Origin: Anaspis maculata
Taxonomy: Eukaryota > Arthropoda > Insecta > Coleoptera > Scraptiidae
DNA: 64,000 bases
NCBI GenBank assembly: GCA_949128115.1
Contig: OX421963.1
Span: 76,565,635 to 76,629,634, forward strand
Direction of reading: 5' to 3'
Under the pieces are notes generated by a model, which did not search any database, was not told the origin of the DNA, and was given only the letters and a program-made list of their open reading frames with translations. A program made the position numbers and the translations under genes. Position 1 is the first letter of the stretch; each line of letters starts with the position of its first letter. Below are positions 45,155 through 55,900 of the stretch, in pieces.

Positions 45155-46458
45155 TTAAAACAAAACTTAGATCGTTTTAAAGCACAACTTGAATATGTAT
45201 GATTGGGTTGGTTACAGTTCCAACACACCACAGCAGATATTCCCTTATTTGCACCTTGAAATTTCTTTTGTTTCTTGTTGTCAAAATTATTAGCCTTGAA
45301 AAATTTTCCACCTTTGTCATTGTTTTTCTGAAAATTCGAACTCTTCAACAACACGTCATCGCTTTTGGTTAGATAGGCCAGTTCGGGTTCAAGTAATGTC
45401 AATTTTTGATTGGAATTGAACGACTTTGTTATTTCGTTGACTTCTTCTAATTTTTTGCGGAGAATCGTTAATTCTGTTACCGAGCCGACGTCAGACAAAG
45501 CTAGTTGAGTAAAATATTGTGGCAATAAATTTTTTCGGATGTTTTTGACTTTCGTGACTTCACAAGGGGGTCGACTTAAACGACTGAAGAGAGTTTGCAT
45601 CATGGCTGTATACATCGTTATAGTTTCATTATTTCCTTGTTTTCTGTTTTTGATTTCTTCCCATAGCTGGTCATCATAATTGGGAGGCAGAAATTCACGT
45701 TTTAAAAGTGCAACCAAAGAACACCAATCTTGAACTTGAGATTTAACTGAACGATACCAAATCAATGCTTTGCCGGAAAATAAATCGATAGCGGATGCAT
45801 AGAGAGCCTCTTTAGGAACATGTCGTGCCTCAGCCAGTTCCTCAACACGTACTATAAATGAATTGACGCTGCATTCTCTAGTTTCGCCGTCAAATTTGAT
45901 TCCCAACTTGTACACTGGAACACCTTTTGGAGTAACGGTCATCAAGCTTTGTGTAGGAGTTGTCTGGATGTGCGCGACAGAACTATTTGAATGAGAAGAC
46001 AGATTTAGTTCTGGTATCGGATTTAACTCTTTCGCTTTATCGTACAAGTCAGCCTCAAGCATGAAAATCGTAGCCCTTGATTCATTTTTGAAATTTGAAA
46101 TATTCGTTCTGACTTCTACGTCGTCTGTATCCTCTGCAGGAATTACAATGCGCTCTACACGTCCTAAAACATGCAGTAACCTAGCTTTGGCTCGTTTGAA
46201 CGTCGAATCATCTTCTGAACCTTCGAATTCCTCAATTACCGATCGTAAGGAAATTAATTTGTTGCCGATGACGTCTTGTTCTTGTTCAACATTGTACTCT
46301 GGGTCGACCAACGCCAAAGTTCGTCCTCGTGACCTGTCCTGTAACCGTCTAAAAATCTTACGTTTTTCCGTTACATCTCTCGTAGTTATACAACCTCTTA
46401 TCTTCAACTCATAGTCTAGTTCATCTACTAGAAGATAGTTTGGATAGATTTGTTCCAT
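45079..46458 (-). CDS. Gypsy Gag with one complete and one altered zinc knuckle
   Basis: ATG at 46458 (MEQIYPNYLLVDELDYELKIRG) is preferred over the open frame upstream to 46506, which has only TTG. The product is 459 residues. The N-terminal segment resembles that of insect Gypsy Gag proteins, and the middle is capsid-like with FDGETRECSVNSFIVRVEEL. Near the C-terminus CWNCNQPNHTYSSC is a normal CCHC knuckle. The next, CFKCGRKEVTVASC, has the spacing but carries Val where the zinc-binding His should be. Gag assembles the particle and packages RNA. It is intact and overlaps pol at -1. Confidence 0.9.
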   Translation of the reverse strand: MEQIYPNYLLVDELDYELKIRGCITTRDVTEKRKIFRRLQDRSRGRTLALVDPEYNVEQEQDVIGNKLISLRSVIEEFEGSEDDSTFKRAKARLLHVLGRVERIVIPAEDTDDVEVRTNISNFKNESRATIFMLEADLYDKAKELNPIPELNLSSHSNSSVAHIQTTPTQSLMTVTPKGVPVYKLGIKFDGETRECSVNSFIVRVEELAEARHVPKEALYASAIDLFSGKALIWYRSVKSQVQDWCSLVALLKREFLPPNYDDQLWEEIKNRKQGNNETITMYTAMMQTLFSRLSRPPCEVTKVKNIRKNLLPQYFTQLALSDVGSVTELTILRKKLEEVNEITKSFNSNQKLTLLEPELAYLTKSDDVLLKSSNFQKNNDKGGKFFKANNFDNKKQKKFQGANKGISAVVCWNCNQPNHTYSSCALKRSKFCFKCGRKEVTVASCPKCQGNGRRECTE

Positions 46459-46677
46459 CTTTGTAAGAGAAATCAAAAGTAAAACGAATTTTGACCAAAA
46501 TGTCAAATTGACTTTTAACCAGACTTTCAGACTTCAAATCCAATTTGGTTGTTTACCAACAGGTAGACACCTCTCAATAACAGTAGATATAGGTAGAATT
46601 TTGATAGAACAGTTTACGAGACAGTTTACCTTTTTTATTCTTCTGGTTTGATTGAATTTAAACAACTCTATTTCGGG

Positions 46678-46695
46678 CCTCACGTTGCTGTGCCA
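46678..46695 (-). other. primer-binding site
   Basis: The minus strand, starting three bases after the 5' LTR, reads TGGCACAGCAACGTGAGG. It begins TGG as required to pair with the CCA end of a tRNA. Which tRNA cannot be told without comparison. Confidence 0.65.
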
Positions 46696-46698
46696 CTT

Positions 46699-47798
46699 TA
46701 CTACCTTGCTACTCGACAATTCCGGTGAATTGTGACCGAATAACAAAGAGCACCCGGTCAGCTCGATGTTACGTGTAGAGCGGGGTTATGGGATCCGAAA
46801 TAGGTTCTGGGGCGCCAAGTAATTCGATATTCAAAATTTAGAAAAGAGAGTTGTCTGAATCACTAAAGACAACAACAAAAATAAAATAAAGATGAAAGAA
46901 ATAAATGGGGATAACAGTGTTTATTGTTCAATCAAACCAAGAGAGAAATTATCGTAATGAATTCAGATCAGCCTACAAATTTTAACAAATGTTCTTTTAG
47001 AAAAAGTGAAATAATGCCAGTACCGAACGTAATAGAAAATGACGATATACCTTTGTGTTTCTTTCGCCGAGTGCACTCCGTAAGATATAGCTTTAGGTAT
47101 CTTTGTAAAAGCTTTGAACCCGTTCGATAATAGATATAGAACACCGTAACAATTGGTAATTGACAGTAGGTAAATAGACAAAAATAAAGGAAATAGGTAA
47201 AAATGTAAAAAGGTAAAATCTGGCCTTATGACGTGTTCCGTCAAATCTTTCAAATCGCAGTGTCGGGAATGTCCACGAGATTCACAAATCCTCGTTGGAT
47301 GAATCGGAAGGCCTACTGCGTCTGCACCACGAACGTCTGCGTCCTCTGTGTCCGGAAAAGAGCAACCACAACGAAGTTAAACTTCCACTCTTGACTCCCC
47401 AGACACCGGAAAGAAAACACGTCGGTGCTGGGAGAAATGGTCTTCTTACTTATTATGCGTTCGGCACTCGATACGGAGAATAATTCTTGTTGGGTTGATT
47501 CGGCAAAAAGACGAGACGTGTGACAACGACGATTGCACCAAGATAAAGCCTCGGGAAAAAACCCTGGGTGGAGAAAATTGGTCTTAGTTTTGATTTCTCT
47601 TCAAAGATTTGAACTTACCTTCGCACTATCGGCGGAAGGGTTATTGTAGGTAACGATAAACGGTAGTTTTTTCGATATTTCAGAGACTTTCTTTTTGACG
47701 GCCCTTTTTTTTTGCTTTTCGTCTGACCTTCTTTTTTTTTTTCGCTACCTCTGATTTTATTTTGAATTTTCATTTCAATGAAAATTTTGAACGCTACA
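46699..47798 (-). repeat. 5' LTR
   Basis: Matches 40287-41386 over the full 1,100 bp at an offset of 6,412 with no length difference seen. Its inner terminal dinucleotide is altered (TA instead of TG on the plus strand at 46699). Confidence 0.95.
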
Positions 47799-47802
47799 GG
47801 AT
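47799..47802. repeat. target-site duplication GGAT, right
   Basis: Partner of 40283-40286. Confidence 0.75.
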
Positions 47803-47889
47803 GTACTTTAGTTTGAGCCCATTGGCATTTCCAAAATCAAAAAAAAAAGATTTTGATTTTCTTTTTACTGCCAGTATTTTGGTTTGTAA

Positions 47890-48193
47890 AGCGGAAAGGA
47901 GCCTTCCTACAGGCAGTGATTCCCTATACTTTTGGCCATACATATATGCCTATCCCGGCTCCTTCCTCTTTTACGGATCCGGCTGTGTACCAGATCATGT
48001 TGTTTTTCCGCAGCTGGGCCAACCTCCGAGCGCTTTCCTGGCGGTCATTCATGACCACTTCATAGGTAGCTCCGAAGTCATACTTAACTGGCATAAAATC
48101 TCTTGGGCTCGTCAGGAACTGCTCCCTTATTTGGTTCAATACTCCAAAGTGTCCTCTTCTAACGCTTTTGGGTCCTATTCTAAGAGCACTCAT
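47890..48193 (-). pseudogene. LINE RNase H domain fragment
   Basis: The minus-strand frame reads FMPVKYDFGATYEVVMNDRQ and then IWYTAGSVKEEGAGIGIY. In I-type LINE proteins a linker of this kind precedes RNase H, whose first motif is normally YTDGS...GAG. Here the catalytic Asp is replaced by Ala. The similarity ends soon after, at about 47890. A short, dead fragment. Confidence 0.5.
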
Positions 48194-48379
48194 TAGTCCT
48201 TTTTTCTACTTGTTTGTGCAGTAGAGAGGTAGGTCCAGTAAGACCTCCACCGCTGCTGTAAGAGTGGTAAACATAGCTCCCGTGATCCGGTTCTCGAGCT
48301 CTCCTCTCTGAAAAAACCACAACTTTTCCAACTTTTATCCCGTAATAGATTTTCCTCATTGTGTGTGTTTTTTTTTAGA

Positions 48380-48660
48380 AGAGGTGAGTAACCAGTTCTC
48401 GACCATTTTCCAGCAATTTTTTTTCCAATTTTTCGGGAATTTTTTTGTTGAAATTGTAAAACCGACCTGAGTTTCCGAAACCAGACTTGATGGTTGACGA
48501 TTCTTACAATAATGTGATCTAGAAAAAGATTTGAGGTTGCCCAGGAAATTCACATTTTGCAAAACACAATACCCAAGTTCCCGCGAAATATTTTCAATCT
48601 TTCTCTCTTATTCCACTTCCTACCCCAAGGGACGTTTCGAGCAAAAATTTCCATAGGTTC
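48380..48660 (+). repeat. dispersed repeat family R1, copy 4
   Basis: Shares TTTCGGGAATTTTTTTGTTG, GTAAAACCGACCTG, TTTCCGAAACCAGACTTGAT and AAGGGACGTTTC with copies 1 to 3. Confidence 0.5.
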
Positions 48661-48929
48661 CTGTTTCTATGGTGAGTAGTTGAAATGTTTTTCAGGGGAC
48701 ATTTTTTGCAGTGAAACCATCAACTTTTGTCAAATTTACCTTGAGAATATGACCCAATGAAGAGCCAATTCTCAAAAAGTATACGATAGGTAGTATTAGG
48801 TAGGTAATGAAAAATGAGCATGAGCATTTGCTAAGGTTCTTGAGAAGTTGCTGAGCAGACTTTCTCTGGCAACGCCTATGAAATCCAAGCAAATGCTTAT
48901 GCTTATTTTTTGATATCAATTAATACTAC

Positions 48930-49547
48930 TAATACTACCCGTTATTCAAGGAAAAAATGGCGTTACTTTTTATTTCAAGATTTATTTCAACCATCAAAAT
49001 GTTTACATGGCAGTCAAAAGTTGGTATATACATAAATATAATTCAAATATTCAACATTCAACATAAATATTTTACGCGCTTGACAAGTATTTACACGTTG
49101 ACAATTTCACATGTTTCAGTTTTGAAGTTCACACTTCAGGTACTCATCTAGTGATTAGAAGGAATGTTGAAGTGAAAGTTTCTTGACGTGGGCTTTGAAG
49201 ACTTTTGGTGGTCTGGTCTTCATATCGTGTGGGAGTTGATTGTATAGTTTAACGCCCCAGAAGTCTGCATTACGTTTCGTCTTTTCAACTCGGTGGAGGG
49301 GTATCTGGAGGGCTTCCCTATTTCTTGTATTATGTGAGTGCACATCGGACTGTTTTTGGAAAGCATGCAGGTGGTTGTGTATGTGGGCAGTGTACAGTAG
49401 TATGTACACCGATAGTATTGTCAATATCCTTCTTCTTGGAAATTTCTCTGCAGCTCTGTTGATAACCCAACTACACAATATCCTTATGGCTTTTTTCTGT
49501 AAGCGCAAAATCTTGATGGCTTCTGAACAAGCTCCCCAGAGCATGAT
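48930..49547 (-). pseudogene. outer LINE, 3' part with C-terminal domain and 3' UTR
   Basis: The frame from 49544 to 49155 begins LWGACSEAIKILRLQKKAIR, a segment normally 50 to 60 residues after the thumb of LINE polymerases. It ends with NADFWGVKLYNQLP and a stop at 49155. About 220 bp of AT-rich 3' sequence follows toward 48930. It joins the sequence at 51064 when the inner LINE is taken out: SLATYGI on one side and LWGACSEA on the other. Confidence 0.75.
49544..49547. repeat. target-site duplication TGAT, left
   Basis: TGAT is repeated at 51061-51064. It is short, and its limit is blurred by the AAT tail, but the outer LINE reads correctly when one copy is removed. Confidence 0.5.
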
Positions 49548-51060
49548 AATAATAATAATAATAATAAATGGTCTTTATTAGAGGAGCATTTGAGCAGAGC
49601 GAGATTCAGCTTAATAGGCAGGCCTTGGCTCACCAGCTGTTCTTCCACCTAACTCCGCTCAATACGAAGTAACGAAAGATTGTACATTCTACAAAATTAA
49701 AGTAAAGTGAATAAAACTGTACAAGTATCGAACATACACATTTACATTATTTACATCACTGGCAGTTCATCAAAGTTTGAGAAAGCTGTGTTCGAAAACT
49801 CTTCAAACCGAGGGTGGCATACTCAAATGACAAGTTGTTAAACATTTTATAGACCTGGTAAGTGAATGATCGTTTAAACAGTTCTTTGGAGTGGAGTGGA
49901 GGGGTGATGGATCCCCTAAATCTGGTGTTGACATTGTGAACATCTGAATAAAAGGTTATTCTGGAAAACAAATCCGGGGGCTCTTTAGTACGGAGAATTT
50001 TGAAGAACATGGTCGCAGAATGTAATTTTCTTCTGTTCTCCATATTGAGCCAACCAGCATCGGAGAGTTTGTGACTCACACGGTCGTATTTTCTTATTCC
50101 GTAAAGAAGTCTAATGCACGAGTTCTGCAGCTTTTGCAGACGGTAACTGTCGTTCTGTCTCAGAAAAGGACCATAAACGACGACGCAGTGATTGACCTGA
50201 GACAGCACCAAGGATTCACATAGCAGTTTTTTTACATGGAAGCTTAAGAGTGATCTGTCTTGATAAATTGATTTGAGGTGAAAATAACCTCGCTGGAGGC
50301 ATTTGGAGACGTAAGTGGTAAGCTCAAGGTCATTGTCGATGTGTAGCCCAAGGTTCTTAGCCTCGCATGCAAAGGGGACAATTTCATCACCAATCACAAT
50401 ACCATCATGGCATTTCACCTTGTCCCGATCCACCTTCCTGCCAAACAGAAGTGCTACCGATTTTTTCGGGTTGAGCTGTAAGCAGTGCTTTTGAGAGATG
50501 TCTTTTAAGTTTGCAAGATCGAAGTTTAGTGCCGCTAAAGCCTGTTGAGATTCGTCCGCCGAGAATGAAATGCGTACCTGAGTGTCATCAGCATAGGAAT
50601 GTTGGCAGCCGGAGAGGAAGGCAGAGGTAAAATTTGATATGTAGATTATAAACAGTAGCGGCCCCAAAATCGATCCTTGTGGTACACCTCTCAAAATTTC
50701 AAGGGGAGAGGAGACACGGCCGTTGTAAGTAACACTCTGAGTTCTGCCCGCTAGATAATCGAATAGGAGGTTGATGGAAGACGTCGACAAACCAGTATAG
50801 TGCAGAATAGATTTCAGGATCTGGTGGTTGATGGTGTCGAACGCTTTGGAATAATCCAGCAAAACAAGAATGGTGAGGAGATCCTTGTCTGAAGCTCTCA
50901 AGATGTCATCGGTTATAGAAAGAAGAGTCGTGCAACATCCACGTCGAGGTCTAAATCCTGACTGATTAGCAGGCAAAATGGAGTTATTTTCTATATGCGC
51001 CCGCAGCTGTTGCTCTATTACTTTCTCGAGAATTTTCGACATGATTGGTAAAATGCTTAC
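49548..51060 (-). mobile_element. inner 5'-truncated LINE inserted into an older LINE
   Basis: 1.5 kb, minus strand, ending in a TTA/ATT microsatellite tail (49548-49567) instead of poly(A). The 5' end at 51060 lies within the polymerase coding region. The reading frame is intact from the 5' junction to the stop at 49756, which speaks for a recent insertion. The host is the LINE whose parts lie at 51065-52950 and 48930-49547. Confidence 0.85.
49756..51042 (-). CDS. LINE reverse transcriptase, intact but 5' truncated
   Basis: 428 residues from ATG 51042; the frame is open a few codons further, to the junction (VSILPIMSKILEKVI). Motifs in order: NQSGFRPRRGC, VLLDYSKAFDTINH with the first catalytic Asp, GVPQGSILGPLLFIIYI, and YADDTQV with the catalytic Asp pair. 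A thumb and connection segment follow, including LNPKKSVALLFG, then the C-terminal LQKLQNSCIRLLYG and LNMENRRKLHSATMF. The endonuclease and the N-terminal polymerase parts are missing, so the insertion cannot move by itself. The clade looks like the Jockey/CR1 side of the LINE tree by motif style, which I hold loosely. Confidence 0.9.
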   Translation of the reverse strand: MSKILEKVIEQQLRAHIENNSILPANQSGFRPRRGCCTTLLSITDDILRASDKDLLTILVLLDYSKAFDTINHQILKSILHYTGLSTSSINLLFDYLAGRTQSVTYNGRVSSPLEILRGVPQGSILGPLLFIIYISNFTSAFLSGCQHSYADDTQVRISFSADESQQALAALNFDLANLKDISQKHCLQLNPKKSVALLFGRKVDRDKVKCHDGIVIGDEIVPFACEAKNLGLHIDNDLELTTYVSKCLQRGYFHLKSIYQDRSLLSFHVKKLLCESLVLSQVNHCVVVYGPFLRQNDSYRLQKLQNSCIRLLYGIRKYDRVSHKLSDAGWLNMENRRKLHSATMFFKILRTKEPPDLFSRITFYSDVHNVNTRFRGSITPPLHSKELFKRSFTYQVYKMFNNLSFEYATLGLKSFRTQLSQTLMNCQ

Positions 51061-51064
51061 TGAT
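51061..51064. repeat. target-site duplication TGAT, right
   Basis: Partner of 49544-49547. Confidence 0.5.
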
Positions 51065-52950
51065 GCCGTATGTTGCTAGGCTGTGGAAATGTGCAAAGTA
51101 AGTAATTCTATTCTGGCTATCTGGTGGGTCGCTATTGTCTTCATTCTTCTCAGAGTGTAAAGTGCAGAACTGAGCTTTCTGCTGGTTTGGCTTATGTGGA
51201 AGGACCACGACAGTCTGCTGTCAAGGTGGAGCCCCAGAAACTTCACGGTAAGCACCTCCCCCTGCATTCTTGAGATTGTGAGTATCTGCGTCTTGTCCTC
51301 GTTGATCTCCATTTTGTTAGTGTTGAACCAAGCTCTTGCATCATCCGTGATGTTGTGCAAATTGCGAAACAGCTCCAGTTGATATCTCCCTTTCATCAGA
51401 AACGATGTATCATCAGCGAACTGGCAGCTCATCCAAGCTCTCACGTTTGTTGGTAGATCATTCATAAAAATGATAAAGAAGACTGGCCCCAGGATGGAGC
51501 CCTGCGGTACACCCGTGGAGGTGACTTTTGACTCGGAGATCTCGCCGTTCATGATGACCACCTGTTTATGGTTTGCCAGGTATGAGGCCACTAGTTGATA
51601 TGGCAAGCCTCTAACTCCATAGTGTTTCAGTTTCCTTGAAAGTGTATGATGTTGAACTGAGTCAAAGGCTTTACTAAGGTCGCAGAGAGCTATCTGAGCC
51701 TCATCCCGATCATCCAGCGCCTCCGTGATCTTCTCAAGAGCTCCTGGTAGGGCATTTGTTGTTGATTTTTTGTGTCTGAATCTGTGTTGCGATTTAGTTA
51801 GAAATTTGTTCCTCTCGAAGAACTTCACTGGAAAATTTTTGATTGCTGTTTTGAGTATTTTGGAAAAGGTCGGAAGAATTGATATTGGGCGGTAGTTATC
51901 CAAACTGATTGAGCTTGGTTTTTTTTGAAGAGGTATCACCTTAGCCTGTTTGAGTTCTTCTGGAAAAATTCCAAGTCGGAAACATTTATTCACAAGAAGA
52001 GTTACTGGAGATGAGATTTCGTTCTTTATTTCCTTTAGTACTTGCGATGGAAATCCATAGATATCTTGTGTACGTTTTGCTTTCATTGGATTGATTATTC
52101 CGCCAATTTCTTCTTCTTTAACCTCAAAGAAGTAACAAGACTTGGAGCTATCAATGTTGAGATTGCTTAGGAGGTCCAGTGGTTGATGTCCTGTTTCTGG
52201 AATACTTCGCGCTGTCCTCTCTCCAATGCTGCAGAAGTGATTGTTCACGTCATTTGCCGACGGTGTTGTACTGCATAATGTTTTCTTGCTCTTCTTAGAA
52301 GTTGCTTCACCATTGATGATCTTCCAAATTGCCTTTTGTGTGTTGTCAGAATTGGTTACAAATTCAACATTTTTTCTTCTGCGGGTCTCTTTGATCATTT
52401 AGACATATTGCTGTTTGTACGTCTGATACGCTCTCTTTGATTCGATGTCTCTTTTTACTTTGGAGACAGTGTCTAACGCATCGAGGATCCTCTTCATATT
52501 TCTTAGTTCTTGCGTGTACCAGGTGTTCTTGTTTTTTGAGTGTTTCTGAACTTTTTTCTTTGGATAGGGTAGCAGTCGTCGAAGAGCTTCTGTATCGTGT
52601 TGTGGAAAACTGTGAAAGCTGCAGCGGCTGAATTTTCTTCAATGAATTTCCAGCTGATTTTTTGTAGTTCAGTCTTGAATGCGCTAATGTTGGACTCATT
52701 GAGGTCTCTGTATTGGATCATTTCATATGTTGTTTCAGCATGACGACTCTTTCTAGCAGTCTTTTTGGGTTCTCGAAAAAACCGGTACCTTCTAACTACT
52801 ACCCCCACAGGCCAGGTCTCCGGTGAATTCCTTATTAACTGAAAATAGGGGTGTAAATCAAAAACCGTTCCGAGGAGAGACGTCATTATTCATATTTTTG
52901 GTGTTGGTATGCATACAAAAAATCTTGGCAAAACGGAGGATGACTGAATT
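51065..52950 (-). pseudogene. outer LINE, endonuclease C-terminus and reverse transcriptase, broken
   Basis: The minus-strand frame from 52886 to about 52555 (ETTYEMIQYRDLNESNISAF) is the usual linker after the endonuclease. The frame shifts at an A-rich run near 52555, continues with NTWYTQELRNMKRILDALD, and meets TAA at 52399-52401. It then runs open from 52398 with LDNYRPISILPTFSKI, CDLSKAFDSVQHH, GVPQGSILGPVFFIIFMNDL and QFADDTSF, the catalytic box. Near 51120 the frame shifts again so that YFAHFHSLATYGI is read in another frame. The inner LINE interrupts it at 51060. Two frameshifts and one stop show it is older than its guest. The 5' end, near 52950, is truncated inside or just after the endonuclease. 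Confidence 0.85.
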
Positions 52951-55900
52951 TTCAAAAGTTTTGCACTATTTACACACCCTGTAGAAAGTTTATCTGCTTT
53001 TTTCTTATACTCTGAACCTGGAGTCCGATAGCTTAAGAATATAATCAGTCAGTCCAAACACATTCAAAATCTCCCTGAGGACTACAAAACAGTCGAGTTT
53101 TGAAAATCGATGAAAATATCGATAGACAGTTATTTTTTTCACCACTTTATTTTTGTTCAAATTGACGATTTCAGACAGTGTCACTATATCAACAAATAAA
53201 GCTGGTGCGTGTTATAAAAAATTAAATGAAAATGAAAGATAAGAAACTGTAGGCTATAAGAACAAAATAAGGCATTATTCGAGCGTCTGGTGTCTGTTTA
53301 AAACCCAAGATACGTACTAAATAAATTTAGCTGTGCAAACTGGCAAGGATCACGTCTGGCTGTGTTTAATGAAAATCAATTACCCACTATACTTGTATAA
53401 TACAATCATACGGGCTTTTCCGTATAAGTAAACATTTTTTGGCTGCGCAATCGTGCGTGCGAAAAATGGACTCGAGAAACGGTCACGTAAAAGGCAAAGA
53501 ACTCGAAAAAAATCTCTGAGTTGTTGATGTGTAATCTACCAGGTGAATGTATTTTTGTGTAATGTTGTTGTATTATTTAGCTTGGCAATACGCCGTTAAT
53601 TGAATAATGGATGAAGAATGGGCCGCCATGTTGGCACGATTGTTTTCTTAAAACACTTTTTCAATATTTAATTAGCGTGACGCTCTCGAGAGCGCTGGCT
53701 ACTTGAAAGAACATTGAAGCAGGGAACATTTGCTTGGTTGATACGGGAAAAATTGCACATTTTTTTGAGCTCACTTTACTTGGTGTTTTTCAAAGATGCC
53801 TAGGTGAACCCAGATACAGGCACGTAGGTGCAATATACTGACCTTACAAAACCGTGCTGATATCACTAATAAATTGCACCACGTCAGTCTATTTTTACAT
53901 GTGAGGTAGAATAAAACGGCATACAATTGACATAATAATTACTTAGGTACTGAGCGCATAGAATGTACAGAGGTGAACCTACCTACTACCTAAGTAATTG
54001 CAGTGTGTTTCAGTTTCTTTTTCATGACACTCCTAACGACGTGAGATAACCCATGTTTACAATTTCAATTTTTTAATGTTAGAAATTATTTTGCATAATG
54101 ATTGGTTATTATTCCATATTATTTTCCCATTATTCCGTATTTACGAGGCTCGTTTATATCGGAAAAAGGCGAATCACGTTATTTTTGCAAACAAAAAGGC
54201 TATGGCACGTATTTCACATTTCGAATCACCCTGTAGCCGCAGTCTAGAGTTGAAGGATAGGTATTATGCAAATTGCTAATTCAGAAAACGTTATTTAGCT
54301 GACACGTCGATATGACTGTGGTGGTGATACTATAGCAAGCACTCCGTTTCGACTTAATGCAACACACTTTTATTTTCTTTCTTTCATATAGTGCGTTTAG
54401 TCCAATACATAGTTGGTATATACGGAGTGTAGTAAATAAAAAGTGACAGCTGTTGCAATCAGGCATGCCGATTCTGAAACGGAAATTGTTTTTAACTTGT
54501 CATTGTTTATTTTTGCATCGACAAGTGAAACATAAATGCAACTTGGATTCTTGGATAAAGATGCATAAAATTCTCTTGATGGCTGCGCGCCCGTTTGCAA
54601 AACATGATATATATTTTATAAAAAAAAAGAAACTTGATTGATAGCTTCGAGTCTAATCACCCACCACAATCTCGAGAATGCACTTCCGGAATAAACGACC
54701 GGTCCTGGTGCTAATTAAAAAATTGCCAGGACAAGCCGGACCACCCATCGGCTTAATAACAGTCCGCGTGTGCAGTTACACACAAAGCTTCTTAACATTT
54801 AATAACAGGTTGTGGTTACTGTAACATTTTTCAGTTCGAGGCGCGTAATTTTGGGGTTGTGTTTTTTCACTATTATTTACAAATTACTGATGTTTATCAG
54901 CTCATTTTGGTTATTTGATGGCTAATTTTTATTGTGCTAGTGTGGGTATACATAAATAAAAAATAATTACAGTAATTTTTGTTTTGTTGGTTCTCAAGTT
55001 CTCGGCTCAAATTGTTGCAAAGCATATGTGAACAGAACAAAAACAAATCTCCAAATTAAATTAGATCTCTCCTGCCTGAAATTCTCGAATGAATTACACA
55101 TGCAAACTGATTTTTGAGTGGAAATCAAATATAGTCAAAATGTAATTTGACAGGGTCTTCAAGATTAGATTAGATTCAAGATTCCTCAACTACAAACGAG
55201 TCCTGTACAGTTTTGGCTATTTTTCTTACACCTTTGGAAAATATATTTTGCAACACCCTGTATACGATGTGTATTGGGCAGTATATCTCGTTCGCACCGG
55301 CTTTTACAATTCAATTATTACAATATGAAACTAAATAATCATTTATGCACACAAGCAGCAGCATGCTGACCATGCAAATTCCATCTCTGGACTTGGCTAC
55401 TTACATACAGAACCACGCGATCATGAGTGGGTTTTGCAAAGGCACACTGGTAACACCAACGTCAATTAAATTAATTGTGGCATTGTGTGATAATTTCGAA
55501 TCGAGGAAACATTAATTTCATATTTTATCCCGTGCCACAGCAGCTCGACCTGCTGCTGCTGCTGCTATCACAATTAAAACGTTATTAATGACACCCAGGT
55601 AAGCGCGGAGGCCTAATTAAATTCCATATACAAGTAGATTAAACGGGATAAATTGTGACATTTGTATAGATGTGAAGTGATTTGAATGTCCTTAAAAAAG
55701 AGTTTTATTGATGTTTGTGCTGGGTGAATCAATTTTTCAAGTTTCACTTCACTTAAGTGGAGCCGAGTTGTCCAGCTGTTGGCTAGATGCTTGGTAACAT
55801 GTTTTGATATTCTTCTTCTTCTTTTCTAAAACCACATACTGAAATCTCTCAATAGTTGAAATCACATTGGCTTGAATGAAATGCCAAAACCTATGATAAA

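Larger units (their letters stand above)
40287..47798 (-). mobile_element. young Gypsy-type LTR retrotransposon, 7.5 kb
   Basis: Transcribed on the minus strand. Two 1,100-bp LTRs bound an interior with primer-binding site, gag, pol and polypurine tract in the right order, flanked by a 4-bp GGAT duplication. The LTRs differ at about a dozen positions by eye (near 1 percent), so the insertion is recent. No env-like frame exists between pol and the 3' LTR (410 bp). Domain order protease, reverse transcriptase, RNase H, integrase defines the Gypsy group. One stop codon in pol makes this copy unable to make the full polyprotein without suppression. Confidence 0.95.

Noticed and set aside
47762..48196. 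144-codon plus-strand frame right after the Gypsy LTR
   Set aside because: It starts within the LTR and is opposite to an RNase H-like LINE fragment, so it is a shadow frame.
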